A DNA stretch of 64,000 bases from Candidatus Aenigmatarchaeota archaeon (GCA_016783545.1 JADHWJ010000003.1:36174-100173); one strand, 5' to 3'. Positions 53,080 through 62,389 are shown, numbered from the stretch's first letter. Made by a program: numbers and translations. Notes: generated from the sequence alone by a model not told the origin.

Positions 53080-53687
53080 AAGAAAATAAAGATGTAAAGA
53101 AAAAAGAAGCTCCTGTAGAGAAAGTTAAGGCTGTAAAGAAAAAGGAAGTTTCTATAGAGAAAAGCAAAGTTGTGAAAAAGAAAGAAGCTCCTATTAAGAA
53201 AAGTGAGATTGAAGGGAAAAAGGAAATTCCTCAGATGCAAAGAAGGCCAAGGAGAGATTTCCAGTCAGATAGATTTTCTGGTAGAATGAATACTCCTACA
53301 AAGAAAGAGAAGTGGGGAATAGCGCATATATTTTCTTCAACAAACAACATAATAATTCATATTACAGATATAACAGGTTCTGAAACAATTGCGAGAATTT
53401 CTGGAGGCATGGTTACAAAAAAGGATAAAGACAAGGGTGCTCCATTTCCGGCAATGATAGCTGCAAGAAAGGCTGCTGAAATAGCAAGAGAGAGGGGTCT
53501 TAATGGAGTTGATTTGAAAATAAGAGCTCCTGGAGGCATAAAGAAAAGGATTCCTGGACAGGGTACACAACCTGCTATAAGAGCAATAATAAGAGCTGGC
53601 CTTAGAATAGGAAATATTCAAGACGTTACACCAATCCCGCATGACGGATGTAGAAAATCCGGCGGACGGCGTGGACGGCGTGTATAA
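53076..53687 (+). CDS. rps11: 30S ribosomal protein uS11 with repetitive N-terminal tail
   Basis: 203 residues. The core, [20 protein letters not shown] to [15 protein letters not shown], is normal uS11, which lines the mRNA exit. The first 75 residues are repeats of the VKKKEAP type and are not found in the family, so they were probably generated by repeat expansion. It is followed by an endonuclease gene in the opposite direction instead of rpoD. Confidence 0.95.
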   Translation: MKENKDVKKKEAPVEKVKAVKKKEVSIEKSKVVKKKEAPIKKSEIEGKKEIPQMQRRPRRDFQSDRFSGRMNTPTKKEKWGIAHIFSSTNNIIIHITDITGSETIARISGGMVTKKDKDKGAPFPAMIAARKAAEIARERGLNGVDLKIRAPGGIKKRIPGQGTQPAIRAIIRAGLRIGNIQDVTPIPHDGCRKSGGRRGRRV

Positions 53688-53689
53688 GC

Positions 53690-54895
53690 CTATTTATTTA
53701 GAAAATACTTTGCTTGCATTTCATCTGCGATTGTATAGATTTTTGATTTTCCAGTTCTCTCGCCTTTCTTATTCTTTCTGAAACCAACAAACGTAATTAT
53801 TCCTTTATCTATAAGACCGTCTGTATTCTGATCTCCAGAATGTACACCATTTATGAGATTTGATACACTTGTAGCTCTTATATTTAATTCAAAAGCAAGA
53901 TCTGTGATAGATTTTGGATCATCTAAAAGAGATTTGATAATTAGTTTCTTGGTCTCATTTGGTTTTCTTTTATACCATCCACGAGATTGTCTCTTTACTA
54001 TGAATTCAACTGCTTTCTGTTTATATGATAATGGAAATTCTATATTTTTATGTAAATTTTTTATTGATTTGCTTGAGAATTTCCAAGCCCATTCAAGTAA
54101 TTTTTTATTTGTTATTCCTTTTCTTATCCTTGGATTTTCTGGAAATCTGCCAACATTATAATGTGCTTTAGCTATCTCCCAAACATCTTTACACAATTCA
54201 CCATTACTTAGAGAAAATCCTATTCTATCACCGACCCACCCTTCATCAACTATTGCAGATTTTATTATTTCGTTAGCAATGTTTTGGTCTTTTATAGCTA
54301 ATCCCTTTAAATTTTCAGGTATTCTAGCCTCCATACTCTTAAATGAATTTACTTGAAAAATTTCATTAACTATAAAGCCAATAACCCAAGGGAAATATAA
54401 CTGTTTGTCATTATCCATAAAGTTGGTCTGAACCATTCCAAAATTTTGTAATCTGTTATTATGATATTCTAATAATTCATTTTGCGGTGCCATGAAATAG
54501 CAACCTTTTGGTCTTGCTGATCCATCAAAAATTAAATGAGAATACACATAAACCAAATCTTTTAACATGAATGGAAATCTTGGGTAATATATCCTTTTAT
54601 CTGCATGAGTACCTATTGATATTATATTCTTTTCAATATTCCTAATAGAAAACATAATATCTTCAATAAAATATTTCTTTCTAAGACTTTCCAATAATTT
54701 GACAGGAAATCTATTTCTACTGTTGAAAAGCCTTGCACCTTTCCAGTCTTCTATGCCAATAACTCTACCAAAACTTAATTTACTTTTTAGATGCTCTTTA
54801 TTAAGTATTGCTTTGCAAAATCTACTACAAAAATCTGGTCTTAATTCTATTAGAACCCCTTCCGGTAAATCATTAAAATGAAATTTATACTTCAT
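53690..54895 (-). CDS. LAGLIDADG-like endonuclease with C-terminal HTH
   Basis: 401 residues from the ATG at 54895. LVYVYSHLIFDGSARP (about residue 115) and IIKSAIVDEGWVGD (about residue 218) look like the two LAGLIDADG helices with their Asp residues. The C-terminal 70 residues hold an HTH with SITDLAFELNIRATSVSNLI. It is convergent with uS11, the stops two bases apart, and lies at the edge of the ribosomal block. Free-standing, with neither host intron nor intein visible. Target unknown. Confidence 0.75.
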   Translation of the reverse strand: MKYKFHFNDLPEGVLIELRPDFCSRFCKAILNKEHLKSKLSFGRVIGIEDWKGARLFNSRNRFPVKLLESLRKKYFIEDIMFSIRNIEKNIISIGTHADKRIYYPRFPFMLKDLVYVYSHLIFDGSARPKGCYFMAPQNELLEYHNNRLQNFGMVQTNFMDNDKQLYFPWVIGFIVNEIFQVNSFKSMEARIPENLKGLAIKDQNIANEIIKSAIVDEGWVGDRIGFSLSNGELCKDVWEIAKAHYNVGRFPENPRIRKGITNKKLLEWAWKFSSKSIKNLHKNIEFPLSYKQKAVEFIVKRQSRGWYKRKPNETKKLIIKSLLDDPKSITDLAFELNIRATSVSNLINGVHSGDQNTDGLIDKGIITFVGFRKNKKGERTGKSKIYTIADEMQAKYFLNK

Positions 54896-54983
54896 GCCAT
54901 ACAATTAATTTCCTTATTTAAATACTTTTAGGTATTTAGTATTCATTAGTAATCTTTAAATACTATCAAAACTATTATAATTC

Positions 54984-55130
54984 ATGGAAAAAGTAAAAAC
55001 ATCTGTAACTTTAAGCAATGAAATTCTAGATTGGATCGATAAAGAAATTGAGAATAGAAAGTTTGCAAGTAGAAGCCATGCTGTTGAATATTGCATAAAT
55101 AAAATAATGAAACTGAATAAAACCATTTAA
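54984..55130 (+). CDS. Ribbon-helix-helix regulator
   Basis: 48 residues: strand KVKTSVTLSNE, then ILDWIDKEIEN and RSHAVEYCINKIMK helices, the CopG/Arc pattern. It stands between a minus-strand endonuclease and the 133-residue gene upstream of rpl3. A repeat AAATAC...GTATTT upstream could be its operator. No toxin is next to it, so a plain repressor is more likely than an antitoxin. Confidence 0.75.
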   Translation: MEKVKTSVTLSNEILDWIDKEIENRKFASRSHAVEYCINKIMKLNKTI

Positions 55131-55181
55131 AAACTTAAATATATAGTAATTAACTAAAAATGATGATAAGAGGTATAGATT

Positions 55182-55583
55182 ATGTCAACATTTGAAATTT
55201 TTCAAAGCAAATTAGCCGAATTAAACAGAAGATATACAAGCGAACCAGAAGTATATGCATCTACAGCTGATTATCTATATGGTTGGGAAGATACAGGAGA
55301 AAGATGGAGAAAAGGAGATATTGGCGGAACTGTACTTAAGAAACAGATAAATCAAGTCAGTGAAATCTATGTTTTTGTTGGTTCCAGAATAATGGTTAAA
55401 AGAGATGTTGGTGTTATGTTTAAAACAATGAAAGAAACAGACTGGGACATGTTTGGTTCCTATTGTGCATGTGATATATATGCCACATTATCTAAAGTTG
55501 AATCTGCAATAGATTCAGCAGAAGAAGCATGTTTAGAAGCAATGGATGAAGAACCTGTAACAGTGGAGGTAGCACATGGCTAA
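55182..55583 (+). CDS. 133-residue protein of unknown function upstream of uL3
   Basis: Soluble, acidic, rich in Tyr and Met (EVYASTADYLYGWEDTGER). The C-terminus has CACDIYATLSKVESAIDSA. A GAGGT site lies before the ATG. The last eight bases overlap the rpl3 start, so uL3 is coupled to it, an unusual arrangement. No family recognised. Confidence 0.6.
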   Translation: MSTFEIFQSKLAELNRRYTSEPEVYASTADYLYGWEDTGERWRKGDIGGTVLKKQINQVSEIYVFVGSRIMVKRDVGVMFKTMKETDWDMFGSYCACDIYATLSKVESAIDSAEEACLEAMDEEPVTVEVAHG

Positions 55584-56538
55584 AGGACATAAACCAAGAG
55601 CTGGTTCAAGAGCATACTGGCCTAAGAAAAGAGCAGCAAGGATTTATCCTAGAATAAGATCTGCTCCGAAAACAAAAGAAGCAATTCCACTTGCATTTGC
55701 TGCGTATAAAGCAGGAATGACACATGTTACTTATACTGATACAAAGGAAGGTTCACCTACACAGGGACAAGATATATCAAAGGCTGTTACTATTTTTGAT
55801 TGCCCTTCTCTGGTTGTATATGGATTCACGACTTATAGAAAAACACCGTATGGCTTTAAATGTACTGGGCTTGTTATTTCTGAAAAACCTTCTAAAGACC
55901 TTGAAAGGAAAACAAAATTACCGAAAACTTCTTCTAAAATTGAAAAAGACTTGGAAAATATTTCTGACATTAGACTTCTTGTTCATACAAAACCAAGGGA
56001 GGCTTTGGGAAAGAAAAAACCAGAGATATTCGAAGTTCCTATTGGCGGGGAAAAAGAGGAAAAACTGGAATATGCCAAATCAAAACTTGGGCAAGAAATA
56101 AAAATAACTGATGTTTTTAAATTAGGTGAATTCATTGACGCAAGTGGTATTTCAAAGGGAAAGGGTTTCCAAGGACCTGTTAAAAGATTTGGAGTTAAGA
56201 TAAGGGGAAGGAAACATACAAAAAAGAGAAGGCATATAGGTGTTCTTTCTGCAAGAAATATTGCAAGAGTTCTTCCAAATTCAGTTGCATATGCAGGTCA
56301 GCTTGGTTTTCAAAGAAGAACTGAATATAATAAAAGGATTTTGAAAGTTGGAGAAAAGGGTGAAGATGTTAATCCAAAGGGCGGGTTCATCAATTATGGT
56401 CTAGTTAAGAATTATCTGATTATAGAAGGTTCTGTACCAGGACCAAGAAAAAGATTAATTATTCTAAGAAAAGGTATGAGAGCAAAAAAAGAACAGCCAG
56501 TAGAACTGAAAAAGATTTCTTTAGAAAGCCAGCAGTGA
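55576..56538 (+). CDS. rpl3: 50S ribosomal protein uL3
   Basis: 320 residues, typical archaeal length. It starts MAKGHKPRAGSRAYWPKKRA, and the core FIDASGISKGKGFQGPVKRF and the later LGFQRRTEYNKRI are definitive. It reaches the peptidyl-transferase centre. Normally the first gene of the S10 operon; here it follows the 133-residue unknown and is separate from uL4. Confidence 0.96.
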   Translation: MAKGHKPRAGSRAYWPKKRAARIYPRIRSAPKTKEAIPLAFAAYKAGMTHVTYTDTKEGSPTQGQDISKAVTIFDCPSLVVYGFTTYRKTPYGFKCTGLVISEKPSKDLERKTKLPKTSSKIEKDLENISDIRLLVHTKPREALGKKKPEIFEVPIGGEKEEKLEYAKSKLGQEIKITDVFKLGEFIDASGISKGKGFQGPVKRFGVKIRGRKHTKKRRHIGVLSARNIARVLPNSVAYAGQLGFQRRTEYNKRILKVGEKGEDVNPKGGFINYGLVKNYLIIEGSVPGPRKRLIILRKGMRAKKEQPVELKKISLESQQ

Positions 56539-56543
56539 ATTTT

Positions 56544-56777
56544 CTATCCGCCGCCTTTATAAAAAACTAAATCGACCATAAACACTGAAATAGGTACCAT
56601 GAATGCGAAAACAACAGCAAGAACAACCGTTATAAAGGGATCGATTTCAAAAATAATTGAATAATAGATACCATAACCCAATAAAAGAAAAACTATAACA
56701 ACTGTCACAAGAACCATTATCTTTTCAATCACTGAATAATATATGCTCTCTCTTCCCTTCTCTGGTTTGGGTCTCAT
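56544..56777 (-). CDS. Small two-helix membrane protein
   Basis: 77 residues from the ATG at 56777 (MRPKPEKGRESIYYSV). Two hydrophobic helices (IEKIMVLVTVVIVFLLLGYG and FITVVLAVVFAFMVPISVFM). The start overlaps the eIF1A stop by four bases. Function unknown; coupling to eIF1A may be coincidental compaction. Confidence 0.6.
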   Translation of the reverse strand: MRPKPEKGRESIYYSVIEKIMVLVTVVIVFLLLGYGIYYSIIFEIDPFITVVLAVVFAFMVPISVFMVDLVFYKGGG

Positions 56778-57067
56778 ACATATCCTTTGCGTCTTAGCCA
56801 ATCTGCTTGAGTCTTTGTATATATCCAAGCAACATCTCCCTTTTCATCTGGCTCTATTGACCATGGCTTTATAAGAACTATAAAACCAGCTCTTATGTTT
56901 ATTCTTTTCCTGAATTTGCCTGGTATTCTGCACATTCTTATCTTTTCATCTGTACATCTAACCTTGAATCTGCTTGCACCTAGAACTTCCTCTACCTCTC
57001 CGATTATTTCATCGTCTCTGGGCAGGCGCACTCTCACTGGACCTTGCTGTTGTTCCATAAACATCAT
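56774..57067 (-). CDS. Translation initiation factor 1A
   Basis: 97 residues, OB-fold: VEEVLGASRFKVRCTDEK, RMCRIPGKFRKRINIRAGF and LIKPWSIEPDEKGDVAWIY. It occupies the A site during initiation. Three closely spaced ATGs exist (57067, 57064, 57058); MEQQQGPVRV from 57058 is an equally good start. It is followed by the small membrane protein. Confidence 0.95.
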   Translation of the reverse strand: MMFMEQQQGPVRVRLPRDDEIIGEVEEVLGASRFKVRCTDEKIRMCRIPGKFRKRINIRAGFIVLIKPWSIEPDEKGDVAWIYTKTQADWLRRKGYV

Positions 57068-57092
57068 TTGTTTGCTCTATTTAAATGCTTCC

Positions 57093-57554
57093 CTAAAACC
57101 TATATCCAAGACTCAGAACAATCTCAGCCGGATCATTAGTTGGTTGAATTTTGAATATTGAAGCTTTGACAGGATTTTTTATACTATTCAGTATAATAGG
57201 GGAGATTCCCATATCATCTATCATTTCTAATTTGTATATTGTATTTTTAGATAAGTAATTATCCAATACTACTTTTATCTCCTCAATATATAATTCTGGA
57301 CTATCTAGGTATCCCTTCTCATTCAGTATAAACAACATATCTTCTGCATGGAACTGTAGCTTTGTTCTATCCCATTGAGATTCAGAAGCAGGTATATGAG
57401 AAAGCTGCAAAAGAAGTATAGTTGCTACAAGAACTATGACTATTATTTCCACAATATGCATGAAACCTTTTAGAGGCCGAGGCCTTCTTTGGATAAATTG
57501 GTTATCAAAAGTTTTCAATACTAAAAACCTATTGAAACTAAAACCTTTTCTCAT
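57093..57554 (-). CDS. Membrane-anchored pilin-like protein
   Basis: 153 residues. A basic start and then RPLKGFMHIVEIIVIVLVAT form a helix with a glycine and a glutamate near its start, reminiscent of archaeal prepilins, although the Glu is one place away from the usual +5. An exported domain of about 100 residues follows. It may be related in type to the one-helix proteins of the 31-35 kb cluster. Confidence 0.55.
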   Translation of the reverse strand: MRKGFSFNRFLVLKTFDNQFIQRRPRPLKGFMHIVEIIVIVLVATILLLQLSHIPASESQWDRTKLQFHAEDMLFILNEKGYLDSPELYIEEIKVVLDNYLSKNTIYKLEMIDDMGISPIILNSIKNPVKASIFKIQPTNDPAEIVLSLGYRF

Positions 57555-57585
57555 ATTAACTATTTAGAGAAATTGAGTAATATAT

Positions 57586-58893
57586 TTAACTTAGAATTTT
57601 TCTAACTGGTCTCAATTCCAAAAACCCAGTATCGTCTATATCTCCAAGAAGCGGCTCCACCCATTCAACAAAATCAGCATTCGGCTGATTTTCAGTATCA
57701 AAGAACTCTCTAGGCACTAGTTTTACTAGCTTCTCCCCAGGTTTTGCAACATCAGAAAGCTCAACTGGTTCATATGATACTTCGTATGGTTTTGTTGATC
57801 TCCTAACAATGCTTATCATCTTTCCTGCTTCTCCCATTTCAAACACTAATCTCACTGCTTCTCTTCCTACCATTTCAGCCTCAGTGTCATCAATATCAGA
57901 AAAAACACCATTAAATGATCTCTGCCCATAGCCAAGTGAATTCGCAACTATTCTGGCACCTGTTGCTTTCTTCAATCTGGGTGCAAGAAGTTTTGCCAAT
58001 GACATGTCAGAAAGCACAGCCCTTCCTATAGCATCCCTTCTCATCTGGAACATTGAATCTACATCAGTACCTTCATTGAAGCTCTTTATAATATCATTTG
58101 CGAGTTGTTCGCCCCACTCACCTTTGCCGTTTCTAGCACCTTCAGAGACAACGACCTGAAGAAGCCCCTCTTCTCTATATCTTTCTACAACTAATTCAAC
58201 AAACTCATTAATATCCATTGGGTTTTCTGGAGTAATTATTAGAGGGTTATATCCGCGCGCTCTGCACTTTGCAGCTGATGCAGCAACCCATCCGGCATTT
58301 CTTCCCATGACATCGTTTATATCTATTGTATTTCCATTTGAACGTGCATCAAAATATGTTCCAAGTACATAGTTTATATCAAATGTTGCTATTGATGGGT
58401 AACCAGGGCAATGGTCTGTCAAAATAAGGTCATTGTCCACTGTTTTCGGTACATGAACAATCCAGAGCTTGTAATCTCTCTCTTCTCCGGCTTGGCTTAA
58501 GACCTGTGCTGTTTCAGCTGAGTCTCCTCCGCCTATTGTAAAAATATATCTAATATTATGTTCTCTAAGAACATTAATTGCACGATCGATATCTTCTTCT
58601 TTTCTTTGAATCTGGCCATCAATTTTTTCTGTAAGTTCGTGTCTTGTTGTACCTAAAGCAGAGCCAGGTGTGTCCTTAACAAGACCAAGATCAGAATTTA
58701 ATAAATCAGTAAAATTTTCATCAAGAATTCCTCTTACTCCATGAAGACTTCCGTATATACCTTGCAAAACATGACTCGGTCCTTCCGCATAACCCATTAA
58801 TTCATCCACAACACCATACAAGCTGTAGTTTATCACCCTTGTTGGCCCGCCTGATTGAAAAACAAGCGCTTTTCCAGGAATTAGATCTTTCAT
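57586..58893 (-). CDS. 6-phosphofructokinase, pyrophosphate-type
   Basis: 435 residues. Starts GKALVFQSGGPTRVINYSL, with GGGDSAETAQVL for phosphate binding and VPKTVDNDL where ATP-type enzymes have PGTIDND; the Lys in place of Gly predicts PPi as phosphoryl donor. GYPSIATF is in the fructose-6-phosphate region. Converts fructose-6-phosphate to the bisphosphate reversibly. No other glycolytic gene is near. It is 86 bases from the next gene upstream. Confidence 0.85.
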   Translation of the reverse strand: MKDLIPGKALVFQSGGPTRVINYSLYGVVDELMGYAEGPSHVLQGIYGSLHGVRGILDENFTDLLNSDLGLVKDTPGSALGTTRHELTEKIDGQIQRKEEDIDRAINVLREHNIRYIFTIGGGDSAETAQVLSQAGEERDYKLWIVHVPKTVDNDLILTDHCPGYPSIATFDINYVLGTYFDARSNGNTIDINDVMGRNAGWVAASAAKCRARGYNPLIITPENPMDINEFVELVVERYREEGLLQVVVSEGARNGKGEWGEQLANDIIKSFNEGTDVDSMFQMRRDAIGRAVLSDMSLAKLLAPRLKKATGARIVANSLGYGQRSFNGVFSDIDDTEAEMVGREAVRLVFEMGEAGKMISIVRRSTKPYEVSYEPVELSDVAKPGEKLVKLVPREFFDTENQPNADFVEWVEPLLGDIDDTGFLELRPVRKILS

Positions 58894-58979
58894 AGTCTCT
58901 CCAATAGAATAGATTGAAAAAGAAGTTTTTTAAGCCTTTGTCTATAGAAAATATCTTAGTATATCTCATATATTGACTA

Positions 58980-59543
58980 TTACTCTTCAACCATTTCAAT
59001 AAGTCTTTTATTTTTGTATTTTAGATATTCGCTCATTGAAGCAAATACATCTCCCATGCGTTCCACAACACCATCAACTATTCTCTGATAATTCAACTGG
59101 AAGAAATTTGTTCTTTCTATTGATTTTCTCCATCTCAGAAAACTTTCAAACTCTCTTTCAATAAGAGTATATTTGGCATACCCAACCTCAATAGCTATTG
59201 CCTGAAAATGCTCTCTTAATCCAGTCTCATCAAAACCTCTTGGAGCAGCATGATCCGCTAATGCATGCATTGCTGCAAATTTTCTATAAAATTCTGGTGT
59301 TCTACATGTAACAAAAAACATTCCTCCAATTGCACCTGCATGTTGTTCATCATCAAGAATTTCTCCTAATTCATTCCCTTCTACCATGGCTGCTGTTACA
59401 GGTAATTTTCTTTTTCCGACATAAACATCTATAACAATCTTTTCACTTTCAGTATATAATTCCAATGCACTTTGATAGGGGCTTTTATGTTCTTGTCTTT
59501 GCCTCTGTTCAAGAATTGGCACCAATTCTAATCTAATAGCCAT
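58980..59543 (-). CDS. 187-residue protein of unknown function
   Basis: Soluble and helix-rich, with ELYTESEKIVIDVYVGKRK near the N-terminus and a conserved-looking FYRKFAAMHALADHAAPRG block whose two His might bind metal. No family recognised. It lies upstream of the phosphofructokinase gene on the same strand, which may place it in carbohydrate metabolism; the evidence is only adjacency. Confidence 0.55.
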   Translation of the reverse strand: MAIRLELVPILEQRQRQEHKSPYQSALELYTESEKIVIDVYVGKRKLPVTAAMVEGNELGEILDDEQHAGAIGGMFFVTCRTPEFYRKFAAMHALADHAAPRGFDETGLREHFQAIAIEVGYAKYTLIEREFESFLRWRKSIERTNFFQLNYQRIVDGVVERMGDVFASMSEYLKYKNKRLIEMVEE

Positions 59544-59583
59544 AAAAAATACTTTTATTTAAAATTTATAAACCATTTTCCAA

Positions 59584-60954
59584 TTATAAATCCTCAAAAG
59601 CAGCACCAATAGACAGTATTTTATCCTCCTGTAAATGATCTCCCATTATATGAAGACCTATTGGAAGGTTGTTTTTCTCTCCACAAGGGAGATTAACATG
59701 GGGTATTCCAGCTAAATTTGGCGCAGAATTGAGTATATCCATCATATACTGCTCCAAGGGGCTCATTTTGGCTATATCTGACAGTTTCGGCGCTATTACA
59801 GGCATTGTAGGTGCCAGTAAAACAGCATGTTTTTTGAAGGCATTTTTGAACTCATTTATGATCATTGTTCTTACTTTTTGCGCTTTTAGGTAATATTGGT
59901 CTCTATAACCAGCCATTCTGGCAAAAGTTCCTAGTAAAATCCTTCTTTTTGCCTCTTCTCCAAAATACTTGCTTCTTATTTTAGAGAAATATTCATTGAA
60001 ATTTCCTTCTATATTTTCTTCTGCACCATACCTTAATCCAGAGAATTTTGCCAGGTTTGTGCTTGCTTCTGAAGTGGCAATTATATAGTATGCTGCCAGG
60101 GCATGTTCTGTCATTTTCAGTTCTATTTCCGAATAGGTTGCGCCTAGACTTTCCATTTTTTTGATTGCATTCCAGACTGTTTTTTCCACATCTTTATCCA
60201 GATTTTGAAAATATTCTTTTGGTATGCCTATTTTCAAGCCCTTCAGATTCCCATTCAATTTATATTCTTCTGGCTTTTTGTTTATTGAAGTGGAATCCTT
60301 TGGGTCATGTCCTGATATGACTGAAAGTCCTAAAGCAACATCTGAAACAGTTTTTCCCATTAAACCAATCTTATCCAATGAGTTTGCATAATCAATAAGA
60401 CCATATCTTGAAACCAGTCCATATGTTGGTGTTAAACCAACAACGCCACAGAAACTCGCAGGACAGCTTATGCTTCCGCCAGTTGATTCAGAAATAGCTA
60501 TATGAGGAAAGTTCAATGCTTTTGTCAGGCCTGCTGCACCACCAGAACTACCACCACAGCTTCTTGTTGGATCTATTGGATTTTTTGGTACACCAAAACC
60601 TGAGTTTACAGAAAATGTTCCAAAACCGAACTCGTCTTGAACGGTTTTTCCAATAGTTATTCCTCCAGAAGTTTTTATTCTCTCTGAAACAGTTGCATCA
60701 AAAGGTGATATGTAACCCTCAAGTATTTTTGAGCCTGCTGTTGATTGTATGCCTTTTGTACAAATACAATCCTTAAACGAAACCGGAAGTCCTTTTAATT
60801 TTCCTTCTCTTTTTTTAGGAATCTCTTTATTCAGTGTAACAAAGTAATTGTATTTTTTCTGAAGGGTTTCCAGCTCTGAATGCAATTTTGAATAGAATTC
60901 TTCTATATTCAGATCTGTTTTAAGGAACTCCTGAACTGAAATATTATGATTCAT
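59584..60954 (-). CDS. gatA: Asp/Glu-tRNA amidotransferase subunit A
   Basis: 456 residues of the amidase-signature family. The catalytic triad is seen as Lys61 (VSFKDC), Ser136/137 in CGGSSGGAAG and the nucleophile Ser161 in STGGS. The subunit hydrolyses glutamine and passes ammonia to the misacylated tRNA held by GatB. GatB and GatC are not in the window. Compared with typical GatA, the motif is SESTGGSISCPASF, not GSDTGGSIR, a mild variation at residues next to the nucleophile. Confidence 0.9.
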   Translation of the reverse strand: MNHNISVQEFLKTDLNIEEFYSKLHSELETLQKKYNYFVTLNKEIPKKREGKLKGLPVSFKDCICTKGIQSTAGSKILEGYISPFDATVSERIKTSGGITIGKTVQDEFGFGTFSVNSGFGVPKNPIDPTRSCGGSSGGAAGLTKALNFPHIAISESTGGSISCPASFCGVVGLTPTYGLVSRYGLIDYANSLDKIGLMGKTVSDVALGLSVISGHDPKDSTSINKKPEEYKLNGNLKGLKIGIPKEYFQNLDKDVEKTVWNAIKKMESLGATYSEIELKMTEHALAAYYIIATSEASTNLAKFSGLRYGAEENIEGNFNEYFSKIRSKYFGEEAKRRILLGTFARMAGYRDQYYLKAQKVRTMIINEFKNAFKKHAVLLAPTMPVIAPKLSDIAKMSPLEQYMMDILNSAPNLAGIPHVNLPCGEKNNLPIGLHIMGDHLQEDKILSIGAAFEDL

Positions 60955-60985
60955 GCTTTTAATTTAGTTTAGTAAAATATAAAAT

Positions 60986-61321
60986 ATGTTGAAGATACCA
61001 GCATCTTTAAGGCAGAAAAAGAGATATGTTTATTTTAAAATATATTCTCAGAACAAAATACCATATGAAAATCTAAGGAATGCGATATGGAATATATTTT
61101 TGGATTATCTTGGAGAGCTTGGCACAGCAAAAGCAAATATAAGGATTGTTAGAAATCTCTGGGATCCGAATGAACAGAAAGGTATAATCAGATGCTCACA
61201 TAGGCATGTAGATGAAGTAAAGATTTGTCTGGGACTTTTGCACCAAATTGGTGATGAGAAAACTGTTTTTCAGACCCTAAGGGTTAGCGGAACTATTAGA
61301 GGCGCTATGTCAACGAAATAG
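60986..61321 (+). CDS. rnp2: RNase P protein component 2 (Pop5/Rpp14)
   Basis: 111 residues in the ferredoxin-like Pop5 fold: SLRQKKRYVYFKIYS, AIWNIFLDYLGELGTAKANI and IIRCSHRHVDEVKICLGLL are typical. It cooperates with Rpp30 near the catalytic RNA core. It is divergent from gatA by 31 bases. Confidence 0.92.
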   Translation: MLKIPASLRQKKRYVYFKIYSQNKIPYENLRNAIWNIFLDYLGELGTAKANIRIVRNLWDPNEQKGIIRCSHRHVDEVKICLGLLHQIGDEKTVFQTLRVSGTIRGAMSTK

Positions 61322-61395
61322 GCATCTAGTCTTATACGCTATTGATTATCAGTATAGATGGAACTGAGAATATTAAAATAAAAAATAATATGAAA

Positions 61396-61833
61396 TTATT
61401 TTGCTAGTTTTATATCAATTACTGAAATATTTAGTCTTCTTCCTTCGTTATCTGTTATTTCATCTGTTGATACGTTTACTGTGGATTTCAGGTCCTTCAT
61501 GAACTTGTTTCTGACAGCTTCTGCAACATCCACTGCTCTTGATATTGATCTTCCTCTTGATTTTACATGGACTTCTGTCTGGTCGTTGTTAAACTGTGTT
61601 ATAACTGCCATTACATAAGACATTGTTGGTTTCTTTCCTACGAATACAACATTGTCGTCTGCTCTTGACCTCCTAAAAGTTCCTTTGGAACTTTGGGACC
61701 CGGAAGTTTTAGCCGCGAGAGAAGCTTCGCTTCTCTGTGCGCCAGATCTCTGATCTGAGCGTTCTTGGGTTACTGGTTTCTCTGCTTTTTTTGTTTCCTG
61801 TTTCTTTACTTCTGCTTTTTTAGCTTCTGTCAT
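61396..61833 (-). CDS. Chromatin protein Alba with long disordered N-terminus
   Basis: 145 residues from the ATG at 61833. The Alba core begins NVVFVGKKPTMSYVMAVITQ, where the second lysine is the usual acetylation-equivalent position, and ends RRLNISVIDIKL. About 60 residues before it are Lys/Glu/Ser/Arg-rich (EKPVTQERSDQRSGAQR), not present in ordinary Alba of about 90 residues. It binds DNA and RNA as a dimer. The tail may add nonspecific binding. Confidence 0.93.
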   Translation of the reverse strand: MTEAKKAEVKKQETKKAEKPVTQERSDQRSGAQRSEASLAAKTSGSQSSKGTFRRSRADDNVVFVGKKPTMSYVMAVITQFNNDQTEVHVKSRGRSISRAVDVAEAVRNKFMKDLKSTVNVSTDEITDNEGRRLNISVIDIKLAK

Positions 61834-61889
61834 ACTCAAATTCCTCCTATTGTTTGAATTTAGTATAGTTAATATTAATAGTAACATTT

Positions 61890-62096
61890 TTAAGTCTTTT
61901 GTTTGTATTTTTCATCAATAATACATTTCCCACAGCCACCAGATTCACTAAAAAAACATACATATCCATCATCTCTTGGTACCCATTCTCGCATCACTAC
62001 AAAACTATATGCAGGACATCTCTTTTCAAATGGCACCAAACCCTGAAATATTATATTACCTTGGAAATTATCAGGAACGTCTATTTGTATTCTCAT
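61890..62096 (-). CDS. Small protein with CGKC motif
   Basis: 68 residues: IQIDVPDNFQGNIIFQGLVP, later VCFFSESGGCGKCIIDEKY. The cysteines around C-G-K-C and Cys26 could bind zinc. It follows the 72-residue gene by five bases, so they form a pair. No family recognised. Confidence 0.55.
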   Translation of the reverse strand: MRIQIDVPDNFQGNIIFQGLVPFEKRCPAYSFVVMREWVPRDDGYVCFFSESGGCGKCIIDEKYKQKT

Positions 62097-62101
62097 AATA
62101 G

Positions 62102-62320
62102 TTAATCTAATTCTCCTATTCTTTCAATATGAAATGTTACATTATACCCCTCTTCATTCTCCAGTGGTTCTAACATTCTCCCTCTTTCTATCACTGTTTT
62201 AAGATAATCTCTAAGCATTTTTGCCAAAAAATCAGGATCATCTAATTCAGAATCACCAATCTCTTTTGTTAAAGGTGATATATCTCTTGCATCACTATCT
62301 ACAGTAACTTCATATATCAT
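62102..62320 (-). CDS. 72-residue protein of unknown function
   Basis: Small, acidic protein (DARDISPLTKEIGDSELDDP), with no motif. It ends five bases before the gene with a CGKC motif and may be co-translated. Upstream lies the divergent 98-residue gene with AT-rich spacing. Confidence 0.5.
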   Translation of the reverse strand: MIYEVTVDSDARDISPLTKEIGDSELDDPDFLAKMLRDYLKTVIERGRMLEPLENEEGYNVTFHIERIGELD

Positions 62321-62389
62321 AATTTTATATGATATGTTTATTTTTAAAGGTTAATTTTGAGTTTTTATAACTTATTTCTAATTGATATT

